A stretch of 64,000 nt of DNA, from NCBI GenBank assembly GCA_018292915.2, contig JACVVK020000035.1, positions 222,001 to 286,000 on the forward strand, written 5' to 3'. Source of the DNA: Batillaria attramentaria. Lineage: Eukaryota; Mollusca; Gastropoda; Batillariidae. Position 1 is the stretch's first letter, and every line of letters starts with the position of its first letter. Below the pieces are notes generated by a model. That model worked only from the letters and a program-made list of their open reading frames with translations, did not search any database and was not told the origin of the DNA. Shown here one piece after another: positions 35,901 through 48,318 of this stretch. Both the position numbers and the translations under genes were made by a program.

Positions 35901-38555
35901 AAGCGCTCCTTCACTTTTGCCAGCGTCTCCTTGTACTTGGCCTGCCTCTCCTCAAACTGCTGCCTGAAACCTGCCTCCAGTCTTTTCTGCTGCTCCTCAA
36001 GTTCTGAGACTTTGGACTGGAGGGCCTCCTTTTCTCTGGCCAGGTCCGCCTGCTCGCGTTCATTGGTGGCCAGCTCTTCGCTGTGTTTCTTGCTGAGCTC
36101 GTCGTAGTTGTCCTTCAGCTCTTTGATCTTGGTCTTGGCCTCAGCCCGCAGCTTGTTGAACTTTTCTTGGCTCTGCGCCAGTTTGGCCTCGGTCTCTTCC
36201 AGAGCGGCTGTCTTACTCTGTATGATCTTCTCTTGCTCATCTCGCTTTGTCTCCAGCTCTTTGATGAAAGCCGAGTTGTCATCGATCACTGTCCTCAGAG
36301 CCACGATCTCGTCTGCCTTGGAGGCCGCTGTCTTTTCAAGATCGGCGACCTGCAAAACAAAACAAAAAAACTGTGAATCGAATTCTGGAATTCAAGAACT
36401 GACCTGTTGTTGCACACCGCAACAGAAATAAATGCAGGAAGGCTATGAATGACATGAAACGGGTAACACCAAGCATGCAAATGGCGCTCCAAGACATGCG
36501 TGATTTATTGAAGATAGAATGGCCGGGAGGCCATAACTGATATGAGCACATCATGTAAAGGTCAGCTACTTCTCTTGCAAAGTTGTGACTAACTCAAACC
36601 CCAAAACTGAAATAAAACTGAGGAAGTGGCAAACTCAAACCTTCTGCATCAGCTCTTGCACTTGTGCGTCCATGCTCTCCTTTTCCGCAGCAGCCTTTGT
36701 GGTCAGGAGTGCGTGGCTGTCTTCCAGTCGCTGAGAGAGATCTTGCTTCGAATCCTGCAGCTGAACCACAATGGTCTCCAGCTCCCCGAGCTTGCTCTCC
36801 AGATTGGCTTTCTCAGACTCCACAGCGTGCTGGCAAGCCTGAAGGCGAGCCACTCCGTCCTGCAGCTGCTGGATTCGCTGTTCCTTTTCTGAGAGTGCTG
36901 CCTCCATCTGAGACTTTTCTGCCAGCAATGAGTCTTTCTCCTGGCGGATGGCCTCCATTTCATGCTGAAGCTGTTGAAGTTGTGCCTCCTTGTCTGAGAC
37001 CTGGCTTTCAAGAGATGATTTCTCTCCTTGCAACACTTCCAAACTGGACTGCATCTCCTGCAGCTGTTGGCTAGAAGACTGCACAGAAGCCTGGAGTTCC
37101 TGCACAGTCTGCTCTAACTCTGTCATTCTGCCAGACTTGCTGGTTTCCAGTTCCGACAGTGACTGCTCTCTGCTGCTCTCCCTCTGTTGCCACTCTTCCT
37201 CCGCCTTGGTCTTTTCTTCTGTTACAGACGCAAGTTGCTGGCGGAGCAGAGTGATTGTTTCTTCCTTCACTTGCATCTCCTGCTGTACTTTTGCCATTTC
37301 CTCACTGACGGAATCGACCTGCTGCTGGCGTGTGATCAGCTCGTCATGCTTGATGTTGAGCTGGTTAGCAAGCTCCTCCTTCTGTGCCTGCAAGGTGTCC
37401 ACCTGGTGAGCAAGCTCCGCCCGCTGAGTTTCCACCTCCTGCAGCCTGGAGCCCATTTCCCCTTGACTGCTGCTGAGCTGGTCCTTCAACCTGGTGTTCT
37501 CCTCACTGACTGCCCGCAGCTCGTCTTTGAGGCGGTGATTGTCATGCCCGACACTGGTGAGGGACTCCTCGACGTTTTCCAGCTGTGCAACTAGCAAAGA
37601 GATCTGTTCCTCCAGGCGAGCCTTGTTGGCTGTGAGCTCCGTCTGAAGGTTCTCCATCTCCTTCTCCAGTTTCTTGTTGCTCTCTGCCTGCCCCTCGCAC
37701 GCGGCCTGCAGCTCCGCCATCCCCGCCTGGTACTCCCGCTCCTTCTCTGCCAGCTCTTGCTCCTTGGAGGCCAGGCTTTCATTGGCCTGCTGCACCTTGC
37801 CGGTCAGGTCAGCCACCGTGGCTTCCAACTGCTCGACCTGAGATTTCTTCTCCGACAGCATCTGTTCCAAGGATGATCTCGCTGCGTCCGCGTTAGCCTT
37901 GTAGTGTGATTCTAGTTCAACATTAGACTTCTGCATCAACTCCTCATGCTGCATGTGAGCCTGCTGAAGCTCGGCTGAGTGAGTCTGCACTATGGAGTCC
38001 AGTCGTTCCTGGAACTGCCGGTCATAATCTTCCGACCGCTGCTGCAGTTCTGCTGTGTGCCTGGTGGTCAGTTCCTGAAGTGCCGCATCATTTGACTTCT
38101 GCATCTCCTCCAGCTGCTGGCGAAGGGAACTTTCCATTGTAGCAGCATCCTCTCGCGCCTTGCTCAGTTCATTGGAGAGTTCAATTTTCTCCTGAAAACA
38201 AAAAGAACAGACAAGTCACGCACTTCTTCATAGCCTACCAACAAAGACAAGCTAATGTAAGGGACATCTTGGACATGCACTTTTCTTTTTTTCAACTTGT
38301 CTGTATAGCATTTCACCTTCAGCATACCAAGATTTGGTAAGAGGGCGATCAGCCATAGTGTGCTGAGAAGTCATGGTACAATTACAATGGTCACAGTACA
38401 ATTTTCCTTCATAAAATCAACAACAAAACAAGCATCAAAATAGCTGAACACAAGTACTGTCTTTCCACTGGGGGTGACCACATGCTTGTCCATCATTTTG
38501 AAAGGAATGGACAGCTGTGGAGCCATTCTCAGCCTTTCTACATTATTTATGCACC

Positions 38556-38624
<69 letters not shown>

Positions 38625-39004
38625 GCACGCACACACACACACATACACACACATGCACTCACCACACACACATGTAGACACACAAGATGAGATAAGGGCT
38701 AGTTTGCTCACAGAGTTCAGCACTTCAATCTGCTGTAGAAGGCTGTCTTTCTGCTGGTCCAGCCCCGACACCGCGGCCATCTTCTGTAGCTCTCGCTCCT
38801 CGATGGCCAGGCGGACCTCCTCTTCCTTCTCCTTCAGTCTCTCCTGCAGCTCCTCTTGTGACTTGCGCATCGCCAGCTCCCTCTCTCTCTCCTTAAACAA
38901 AATGGTTGCAGATCAGTACAAACATGTACATTCTATCAAGAACCACCAGATCAAAAACAACACACTTCAAGACAATTATACGTTACCTTGTTTTTCTCTC
39001 TCTC

Positions 39005-39065
<61 letters not shown>

Positions 39066-42000
39066 ACGTAACAACAAAATGTACACACACAACATCAAAG
39101 AACTGCAAGTGACCATCACGACAATATCTAATTCTAAATTAAAGCAACCCTGTTCATACACAAATTCTCTTTTGCCCTGCATTTGCTGAATAAGCTTTTC
39201 ATACACTGGGAAAACCAAGAACTGGGCCCACTAAAGAAAAACTCCCTAGGACTGACCTGGGAACACCCTGAACTACGTACAAATGACAAGCAAACAAACT
39301 GTTCTAGAACTAAAACTGATGACAACTACACACAAGCAAATGACCTGACTGTACCACAACACCACTCTTTACGTACCACTGTCAACTCTGAAAGCTACAG
39401 GTACGATAGAGAGAGATCTGTGTTAGGTTATGAAGGGACGAAGCAAGCAGAAAGAAGCGTAGGAAGTTGGCACAAAGAACAAAAATGGCTAGCAGTAGCA
39501 GCATGAGGCTTTCAGTCCTCCACTCCCTCTCATCCATTCAGAAGTATACACTAGCCAGGTCTTGACTTTCTTGGAAAGCAGTTTGTGCCTACAGTGCTGT
39601 TAAAAATTGCAGGAAAAATGTTACTGAATTTAACACCGTTTATAAAGTCTGATGGATAGAAACGTCTGTAGTCCTGGTACTCCTTGTAAAGTTCAACACC
39701 GCACACACACACACACACTCTCTCTCTCTCTCTAAAACAATACCATTATGGAAAAATGCCACAATACCTTGTTGTCTAGCATCTCAGCGTGTGATCGTTC
39801 CTGCTCTGCCATCTTTTCTTGCCACATGATATCACGCTCTTCGAGGGCGGCTTTCAACTTCTCCTCCAGTTGTTTCTCTGACTGCTCCTGTAACGACGAA
39901 AGGTCATTTATTAAAACTGCAAAATCAAAAAGCAGCAGCATTCAATTAAAACAGATGAACACCTGTGATGACTGGTGGGCGTGTTTCTAAACAGAATGGT
40001 GGAGAGAATTTTGTGGGAGACCACATATCCAGGTGCCTTGCTTGTCTCAATGGATCAGTGTTAGTAGTCATCTATCCTGCTGCTACGGGCCAACATAAAG
40101 ATCCTGCGTCCGCCCTTAACACGATTTTGAGGGTTCCCTACCAAAATATACTCTCTCTTGCTATCTGTATCAATAGTACCTTCTGGCAAGAACTCTCCAT
40201 TTATTGACTGTAATAATAATAAAAATAACGTGAATCATACATGAATACTGGTGCACAGTGCTCACAAGAATTCGGTCACACATCAACACCAACACATTAC
40301 AATCAAGTAATGATAATAATAATGATGATACTTATATTGCACCGTAACCTATTAATAAATAACAGTGCTAAGCGCTTTAAAATAGAACAAAATAACAAGT
40401 GAAAAGGAAGATATACAAAGCCATATGGTCAGGGCCTAGACACGACCACACACACACACGCACTAGTGCATGAATGCACGCATGCGCGATGCAAACCAGA
40501 ACAATTAAATGGTGTTTCTTTAAAGTTTCAAGGGAGGGTGACTGACGGAGAGAATGAGAGAATTCCAGGCTAAAGGATCAGCGTAGGAGAACGCTCTAGT
40601 GCCAATGGTGTGAAGTCTACTGCGGCAAATTAACAACAATTAAAGTGCTTTAGTCGTGCAAGGAGTAAGCTCAATTTGGACTTTACGTTATTTTTGTGTA
40701 CCTGCAAGAGGGAGACAGCAGCAGCCTTGCCACGCGACAGCTCCTGCACCAGTTTTTCCTTCTCCTCCTCCATGGCTTCCTCAGCACGTGCCACTCGAGT
40801 TTCCATCTCCTCCATAACCTTCTTCTTCTCTTCCTTCAAACGCTTGATGATCTCGCGAGCCTTCTCCAGCTGCTCATGGTCTGAAAAGAACCACCAGCGA
40901 CACATGTCAAAAGCGGGGGAGTCGGTGGCTCTACGGTTTGAGTGGTCGAAAAGTCCTGGGTTTGAATCCCAACAGGGCCAAAATCTGTACAGGCCTTTTT
41001 CATGTTGCCCCGCTTTATCTGACTGAACTGGATCTGTTTGTGTAACTTGTTCATTGCAGTCAAGGATACATAAAATGTGGCCGATCTGGCAGTCTGACTG
41101 GAATGAGTGAGTGTTCAGCTGGACTGTTCAGTTAGGGTAGCTATCCCCTCCCCCATACCCTGCCCCTTAGGGCCGTCTCCAATCACCTTGCTGTGACGTG
41201 GAACAATAAACCCCAGATAACCAACTAACCAACACATGAAAATCATTTCTCATTGTCCAGCACCAAAATAGCATGTGAGTGCCAAGTCTACAATAGTGGA
41301 AATGGTTCATGTACAGTGTATGACACTTTAAAAGGATCTGAATACAATTGCTCTGTTGTCTGACCAATACAGATATAAATTAAAACAGGAAACTGGAAAA
41401 AAAAGGTAAATGTGAAGTTATAATAAAAAACAAACAGATATAAATTAAGGAAACTGGGGAAAAAATGTAAATTTTATGTGATTTCACGGTTAAAAAATAA
41501 ACACACACACAAATGAAAAATGGTCACAGACCCAGGTTGAACCATTTGCCTTCAATGTACTTTTTGAAAGTCACGTCACTGAGTCTAACCCTACAACTTA
41601 CTTGTTTTCTTGAGTGTGTCAATCTCCTCCTGCATCTTGTTCACTTTCTCTTGCAGCTCCCCGTTCTCCTGTGCCAGCGTCTCTGCACGACTGCGAGCCT
41701 GACTCAGCTGCTCATCCTTCACCTCCATCTCCTCATGAACCTGATGGTCAGACACAGGTAAGATAAGTGACAACACAGAACATTCTTGGCATGTGGCTGA
41801 CACTGAATGACTACAGCTGCTGGCATCACCCAGAGTGGTGGAAATGAGCTATGTTGTGTTATGCCTGTTAGACTGTAAAAATGGACTTTCCTGTTCTGGT
41901 CCATGCTGTAAAAACGGACCAGAAGCAAACCATTTTGACATCCTCATGGAATTCTGGTGCACGTCCACTTTGAAATCAGTTCAGGAGACGCATACAATTC

Positions 42001-45000
42001 ACATCAGCTTGCGCTGTTCTCAAAATACAGTTACACCGAAATTCCACTACGGCATGACTTACATCTCTACATGCTTTTGCTGACCCCATTTTCTTCTCTG
42101 AGGAACACAGTAGGATATTTTGCTAGTCAGCTGACAGCCAGTAAGTGACAAATGACAACTGTTGCATACCTGCTGCTTGACCTGAGCGATGGCCATCTCA
42201 CGGTCCGTCTCCAGCTGCTGAATCACCAGCCTTGCCTCCTTAACCTGGGCCTGAAGCTTGGCCATGTCAGGCTGTGTGCTGCTGCTGGCACCACTACTAT
42301 CGCCCTGTACAAAGCACGGCACAGTCAACATCACTTCCAGGCTTTGTTCATTGCATTAATACCTCATGTCATTGCACTTGTGCGTTCATTTATATATATT
42401 TATATATACAAACATCACTTGTGGTAATCCATGTAATATTGCGTATGTGCATGTTTCACCAATGGACTGAGAGACTGGTTGGAACAGATGCTAGTCTTGT
42501 TTTGCCTTAGTCACTGCTAGCAGGTCACTGTGTAGGTAACTGATGACTGTTACCAGTTCCTTGTAATACTAGATTACCTGCTCACAAATTTGTGTTTGTT
42601 TGTCTGAATATTGCTTACTTACAGTTACACATTTTCCATCTCCTGAATTGTTTAGAACTGGTTAGAATTTTCTTTTTCTGTGCTGAGTTTTAGATTACTG
42701 TGAGCGCGCTTCACTTTACTGGTCACATACCTGTTTGTTTGTGACGTTCATCACAGCACAATTTCCCATTTTGGATCATAAAGATCTTTGGAAATGAACT
42801 ACAGCGAACTTAATTCTTACCTTCCCGTCCAGTTTGGCCAAGAGTTCCTGTTTTTCTGAGGCCAGCTGCAGAACCTTCTCCTTGTAGTTGCGGATGGAAT
42901 CCTTACACTTCTGCAGCAGTTCCTCCTGACGCTTCACCTGCAGAACAGAGAACACCGACTGTGAAATGGTGAGCTGGCCTGTGGGCTGGTTGGGCCGTGG
43001 TACGACACATCTCAATGACAAGTGGTACTGTCCGTTAACTTTGGTGAACGGTGGTAAGAGGATGACTCGGCTGAAGATTTTGGATTCTGATCACACTAGT
43101 GTTTCACGGTTTCAGTTTTTTGGTTTTTTTTTAAAGCTCTAGTATCAGTGATGTTATATATATTAGCTTTGTACGCATTGTTATCAGTGAGCTGCAGTTG
43201 TGCTTCACTATAATTTTCCACTTTTCACTGATCCGTGTGTGGCTTGTGGCTGACATGAAGAAAATCCCGTTTCGTTGTCGCCCGGATCACACTGACAGCA
43301 AGTGAATAGAACTCGGTCAAATGTGCCTGTAACATATCTGACCATCAAGTGATCAACACAGCTCAAGTGGAGCTAGAAGTTCAGCATTTTTTTTTTTTTT
43401 TTTAAATGAAGTTCTTACTCCAGGGATGTCACTGGAGCTTGAAACCTTTAGGACAAATGTCCTGGAAGGTGGCAGATGAATAGGACATTTGTCCTGAATT
43501 GGAGCGAAACAATAGGACATTCTGGCGCGCAACAATAAAGCATTGTAAAACAGGAACCACATAAACACAGGTCAGGGTTAAACTCTTTGCCTTATTGTGT
43601 CCATACATGTGTAGTGTGGAAGACACTGAGGAAAAGGGGATTTATTGACTAATAAGACCATAACAAAAGGACATAAACTTACTGGCAAAGAAAAGTGAAA
43701 AAAAAATTATTAACTCATTTCAGGTAATACTGTTACAGCCCTCACTCGAAAAAAGTGTCACTAGTTTGTCCGCGATCAACAGAAACGCAATCGGACATAC
43801 CAGTGACCTCCTCTTGAAATAAACAGTCGGACATGTGTCCTGCTGGACAGTTTTTTCATCGGACATTTGGCCAAGTCTATCGGTCATAGTCCTGTGTCCG
43901 GGCACCAGTGACATCCCAGTTACTCTTAACCACAGGTTCTGGGACTAGACAAGAAGTTAGTCTATTATCTGCAGTTAAGACTGTAACTAACACAATCTTT
44001 ACCCAACACCTTCCAGTACCCCCCCCCCCCCCCCCCCCCCCCACCCCTTGCCAAATACCAAGAGCAATGAGAACATTTGACGGAAACTAACCTTAGCTTT
44101 GAGCAGCTCTGTCTGGTTCGAACTTGCTCCCCCTGATGGCGCTGGCGTTGGGGACGACTCTGGAGGTGCCGTCTCGGCCTTGACCTTGCTTGACTGGATT
44201 CTGTCCGACAGCTCAGTTGGGATATCCTTTCCTTCTTTTAGCAGCTTTACCTGTATCGTGCAAACAACTTCACCATGAGTAGGTCCCCAAGGTACCAGTA
44301 TACTGTGACAGTATTTGTATCTGGTATAGATACATATATATATGCGCAGCTATAGGTGGTGCAACAAGGCGCAGGTCGCTCCCAATACAAAGTATGGTGT
44401 GTCCAACCTGCTTTGGAAATGTTCAGCCCACAAAATTTGAAAAAGAAATGCAATTCTAAATTCCGAAATTTAAATAGCTGAGCTGACCCTTCGAACCATG
44501 TGATTGTAATGTGTTTATGTCCAGTGTGTGAGAGAATGCATGTGATTCAGGTGAGCGTGTGTCTTGGTTCAGTTTGCGGCTCTTTGAGCCAATTCATGAA
44601 ATTGGGTAAAGTGCCTACGCAATGCTCATAAAAAGCGAAAAAAAAAAAGAAAAAGAAAAAAAAAAAGCAACCCAGCAGTGGTATAGTAAGGCAGCAACAC
44701 CCACCTGCATCTGCATGACTTTGATGTATTCGTCCCGTTCTTCCAGCAGGAGTCGGTAATTATCCTCCAGGTCTCGCTTGGCCAGCTGGTCCAGCTGTAT
44801 CTGTTCTCTCAGTTCCGACATTCGCCTGAACGCACGATCCTGGGACTGTGTCAGTGTTGTCTTTAGCTTCTCGCGTTCCGCCACCATCTCCTTGTAGTGA
44901 GTCACCAGCTGTGCACACACAGACACACACACAAATGTATGCACACAATGCAATCCACGCAACTCTCAAGCAAACTACAACAGTACTGAAAAGCAAGCAC

Positions 45001-48000
45001 AGTACAGGGGTCGCTCTGGCGTTTTGCATTTTGCAAGAGAAAAAGCACGGGGTCAGTAAAAATGCGTATGGCACAAAAAAAGAAATAGGGACACATCAGA
45101 TGGAAGGTTTTCAATTTTTATGACATTAACCTGTGATGGGAACTGAAGTGCCAGAAAGTCGCACAGTGTGCTTCCTATTGTCACTCGACTGGCTAGTGAC
45201 CAGTGTAATCAAACTCGTGTTGCGCACTGCTGACTGCCCTCCAGTGGTAACTGACAAGGGATTAGCTCAGCAAGCAGTCAGGCTGTCAAAGTGCTGACGT
45301 GGCAATTGCTTCTTGTAATCAATGATGGCAGCATACAAGCGCAGTCTTATGTCTTGTGGGCACAAGTATGGCTCACGAGTCCAATGCATGAACAACAATC
45401 ACAGGGATGTCGTTTGGGATCGGATCTCGGCTAAAAGCCGAAATTTTTTTGAAAAAGCCGATAATCTGTCTGTCATATCGGTTGGCCGAGCCGAAGTTTT
45501 CACGAGTGAATCGGCTCAATTATGTCCGTTTCTGCGAGATTCTTGTGCTGGCTGGACTAATTTCCAAGAAAATGCAACTTTACAGAACGTCTTTAATTCA
45601 TGGAGGTGGAGGGAGCACGTAACAGTAGGGAATCTAGCGTCGAAAACTTGTGAAACTGCTTCGGCAGAGAGAGCCGAAACTTTCTGTAAAAAGCCGAAAC
45701 TTTCATGGCTATTTCGGCTAAATCGCCGAAGAAAAAAAATCCTGGCAACATCACTGCAATCACAGGAGCTAACACAATAAATATGTAATAAATTATGCAT
45801 AATTTGCCATAAAACACAGTCTGAGTGTACCTACACCCAGCACTGACACTAATTTTCAATTTAATTTTCTCTAGATTTGTGTGGACAGGGTTCGCGTTAA
45901 CAGGCAAATACCAGTACATTACTGGTTATAAAGAGGAAATACTGGAAATTTCTTAGCTGTCAGTCCCGGGGACTGGTTTTATTTTGCTGGGACTGGTTAC
46001 AGATTTATGGGAGAAAAAAATAAAAATGAACAGGCTGATCGTAAAAAGAAAAAGGAAAAAAATGTTGATCGTTCATACAAATTTTGTGGCCCAGGCTTGA
46101 CTAGCGGCACAGGGACTGGTTTTACTCAGAGTCGCTGTAAAACGGTCGGGGTAGGGGGTGAGGGGACTGGTTTTGAAAAATCCCAGCGCGAACCCTGATA
46201 GAAGCAAGGGGAACAAAAGTACTCACTTCCATGAACTTTGACTTGTATTTGTACGCCCTTCTTTCAAACTTTTTCACATAATTATACAGATCCTCTTTGC
46301 TGACGCCACTGAGATCCGTGGAACTCTCGTCCATTTCACTCTCCACGTCAGACGGGACGTAGTAGTGCGGAGAAATGCTGATGTTGGGGAAGAAGGAGGT
46401 GTCGCTGGTGACGGAACTAATTGAGGAAGTCCGTGACCGCGCTCCTTTTGGAGTCTCCTCTCCTCCTGCAGTGGAACCTGTCTCTGATGCTGTCTAGAAA
46501 AACAGAAACAGGAGTTATAATTAGAAGAGGACAATGCTGACGAATTAACTGACTACATGAGCAAAATCCTTCTCCATGCAATTTACCACTGCAACAATTG
46601 AAAACAGACACAGTGTCAACAAGAAGAGGTCAGGGGTTCAAGTCTAGTTTGGGGAATCCAATTTTTCAGCTCTAGTGCTCTACTGCTTTAGTAATTCTTG
46701 ATCACATGTATTATATCACTATGATGAAATACTCCCTGGGTACTCCCCCCCCCCCTTCCCCCCAACTTTGGACAAATTCAGCTGATAGCAAATAAGAAGA
46801 AAATAAATGCAATTTTAAATTCCGAAACTTGGGCAGCTGAACTGACCCTTCAGACCACAATTTTAATGTGTTGATGTCTTGTATGCAATTCAGTATACTT
46901 CATTACTCACTAAAGGCGTAAAGCAAGTGAACACCCATGATTTGCATAAGAGTGTGTGCTGGGTTCAGTTCAGCGATGCAACTGGGTGAATCATCTAAAC
47001 TAATAGTAATACACCTTCTTATTGTTTGATCAGAAAAGCGAGTGACCTACTTCATACAGGCTCTCTCCAGCCCCTTCTAGGGGAATGTCCACCAGCTGTC
47101 CGACAGGGACATCAGCCATCTTGGCATTGCCGGCAGCCGTACTTGCAGTACCCATGCTCCCAGCACTGACATCATTTGAGAATGGTGACATGGCCGTGTC
47201 CCCATCTCCACCACCGGCAACCGCTCCAGACTGTTTTTGAGGAGTGCTCTCTGCGATGGGTTTACCGACACCAGATACATCTTCTGTACTGGAGGCATTC
47301 TGTAGATACAATAGTCGATATATGGGTGTGATTAAGTAAAAACAAATCATGTGATACATAACTCTCAATCTGATACTGCATATTATTTTCTCAATATACT
47401 GCAGGGGTGATTTTTAAAAAAAATCCACAAAGTCCATTTCTGAAAACACAACAAATTGGGAGGGGGTGGGGGGGAGGGGCAGAGGCTTTAAAAAATCAAA
47501 CAAGAGAATGATCAGGGGAGGGGTGGGGATGGGATATTAAGTGTGCCCCTGCTTTCCAAGAAATGTTACAAGGGAATGATATCCGTAACATGGAGAGAAA
47601 ATAACCCCCAATATTGTGTTGCGGACAGACTCTAAGTTGTTTAGCCATTCTCCAAGGAGACAATGGTCCTCACTGCTAAATGGAGACTTTCCTTGTCCTG
47701 CCTTCAAACCTACTGAAGCCTGTAGTACTAACAAGCAACAATTTTTATACAGTATCTATCAGTTTCCTATCCGTTCCAACTTTCATTCAAAATGGTTTCT
47801 TCTCCTGACGGATCAAACCCCAATTATTATGACCAGACATGCTACCGCTACAGTGCTAGCTGCCATTCATGAGATTCATGTGTGTGCATGCAATGTGTGA
47901 GTGTGTGTGTGTGTGTGTGTGTGGTTGCTGATATCTCTCTCTCTGCTGTACATGTATGTAATGCTGGACGTCTAAAGAAACTTTCCACCGTTTTGTTTTC

Positions 48001-48318
48001 GAAAGGTTACCCTAACCGGCCGGGTTGTTTTCATGTTTGCGATCACGCACATCTTGCAAATTACACACTGTCAAAAACGTGAAGAACTAAATGTCAACAT
48101 GTAAACAAGTCTTCAAGAATTACCAACTATTCTAATCTCAAATTTTGGGGAACTTTACTGACAACACAATTGTACTGTGAAAATTCGTCTGCTTGTAAAC
48201 AAACTTGGGCAACACTTCCTGTTGGAACTCAACTTACTTTTGAGAGGGCTGAAACAGCGGCTCTGAGAGGAGTTTGAGCTACCCCCTGCTCAAGCCTCTT
48301 CTTCAAATTTTTAAACAT
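27365..48318 (-). CDS. GOLGA4: Golgin-245/GOLGA4-type GRIP-domain coiled-coil protein, 22 exons
   Basis: Exons, 5' to 3' on minus: 48318-48238, 47299-47051, 46493-46227, 44908-44705, 44250-44092, 42937-42821, 42304-42170, 41740-41602, 40880-40702, 39887-39768, 38891-38712, 38191-36641, 36349-33146, 32569-32440, 32194-32021, 30692-30642, 30111-29985, 29426-29267, 28817-28749, 28501-28379, 27979-27932, 27484-27365. About 2,500 residues; human GOLGA4 has about 2,230. It starts MFKNLKKRLEQG, has a Ser/Thr-rich segment, then diagnostic GOLGA4 blocks (KYKSKFMELVTHYKEM, TLTQSQDRAFRRMSELRE, VKRQEELLQKCKDSI), a long Gln/Glu/Lys coiled coil and a GRIP domain. The family tethers vesicles at the trans-Golgi through Arl1-GTP. 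Exon 13 has seven 1-nt frame breaks, exon 14 several and exon 17 at least one; elsewhere the frame is clean. The boundaries of exons 14-17 are the least certain. Confidence 0.92.
27585..27670 (-). mobile_element. Partial SINE, family S5
   Basis: It holds TTTCGGGAAATTCGGGCTGC, the GC hairpin and GCAGCGCCACCCAAT, nearly identical to 9080-9155. It lies in the last golgin intron, next to an ATT microsatellite and T-rich runs. Confidence 0.6.
28933..29124 (+). mobile_element. TTAA-bounded element, copy 2
   Basis: The left end TTAACTCATTCCAGACGG and the right end CGTCCGGAAAGGGTTAA are imperfect inverted repeats with TTAA at both edges. The body holds CCTCAGCCATCCCCTGTAG and GATGTGCACGGTAGTGCCGC. 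It is shorter than the other copies by an internal deletion. It lies in golgin intron 18, next to a (CA)n array. Confidence 0.75.
29873..29924. repeat. (CA)n microsatellite
   Basis: A near-pure CA array in golgin intron 17. Confidence 0.95.
33039..33129. repeat. Interrupted (CA)n microsatellite
   Basis: CA units are broken by AAAAGAG and GCACGC segments. The array lies in golgin intron 13, ending 17 bp downstream of the exon 13 donor. Confidence 0.9.
33146..36349 (-). other. GOLGA4: Golgin exon 13 (3.2 kb) with seven single-base frame breaks
   Basis: Coiled-coil sequence continues through all three frames in turn. Switches occur near 35297-35302, 34979-34984, 34335-34350, 34286-34292, 33756-33766, 33640-33652 and 33345-33352. 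Six look like one extra base and one (33640-33652) like one missing base, mostly within or next to short runs of a base. Between switches the frame stays open and heptad-like. The preceding 1.55-kb exon 12 has none. Confidence 0.85.
38548..39063. repeat. Two (CA)n microsatellites flanking golgin exon 11
   Basis: CA arrays at about 38556-38653 and 39009-39063 lie on either side of the 180-nt coding exon 38712-38891. Confidence 0.92.
40914..41215 (+). mobile_element. tRNA-derived SINE (family S4)
   Basis: The head reads GGGGGAGTCGGTGGCTCTAC, followed by GGGTTTGAATCCCAAC (B box). The 3' part holds TTCAGCTGGACTGTTCAGTT and TAGGGCCGTCTCCAATCAC. A fragment of the same family lies at 17275-17352. 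It is in golgin intron 8. Confidence 0.65.
43421..43919. mobile_element. MITE-like element C, CAGGGATG termini
   Basis: The left end CAGGGATGTCACTGG and the right end CCAGTGACATCCCAG are inverted repeats matching at 14 of 15. The direct repeat TTACTC flanks both sides (43415-43420 and 43920-43925). The interior repeats GGACAT/ATGTCC motifs. It has no coding capacity. It lies in golgin intron 5. Confidence 0.85.
44385..44615 (+). mobile_element. SINE family S2, headless copy
   Basis: It shares CTTTGGAAATGTTCAGCCCA, GTGTGTGAGAGAATGC and GAGCCAATTCATGAAATTGG with the other S2 copies. The tRNA-like head is missing. Confidence 0.6.
45402..45756. mobile_element. MITE-like element D, CAGGGATG/CAGTGATG termini
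   Basis: The left end CAGGGATGTCG and the inverted right end CAGTGATGTTG agree at 9 of 11. The direct repeat CAATCA flanks both sides (45396-45401 and 45757-45762). The interior carries many AGCCGAAA/TTTCGGCT motifs. A 152-codon frame that crosses it has no family features. It lies in golgin intron 3. Confidence 0.75.
45886..46197. mobile_element. MITE-like element E, CAGGGTTCGCG termini
   Basis: The left end CAGGGTTCGCG and the right end CGCGAACCCTG are exact inverted repeats. The interior repeats GGGACTGGTTTTA several times. No target duplication is visible. It ends 30 bp before the donor side of golgin exon 3. Confidence 0.65.
46760..46990 (+). mobile_element. Degenerate SINE of family S2
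   Basis: It holds GCAATTTTAAATTCCGAAAC and GAACTGACCCTTC blocks matching 44.45 kb, more diverged. It lies in golgin intron 2. Confidence 0.4.

Noticed and set aside
36664..37074. Plus-strand frames opposite golgin exon 12
   Set aside because: They are shadows of the coiled-coil exon, which is supported by family similarity and splice sites on the minus strand.
45322..45780. 152-codon plus-strand frame
   Set aside because: It coincides with MITE-like element D, and its composition follows the AGCCGAAA repeats. It has no family motif.
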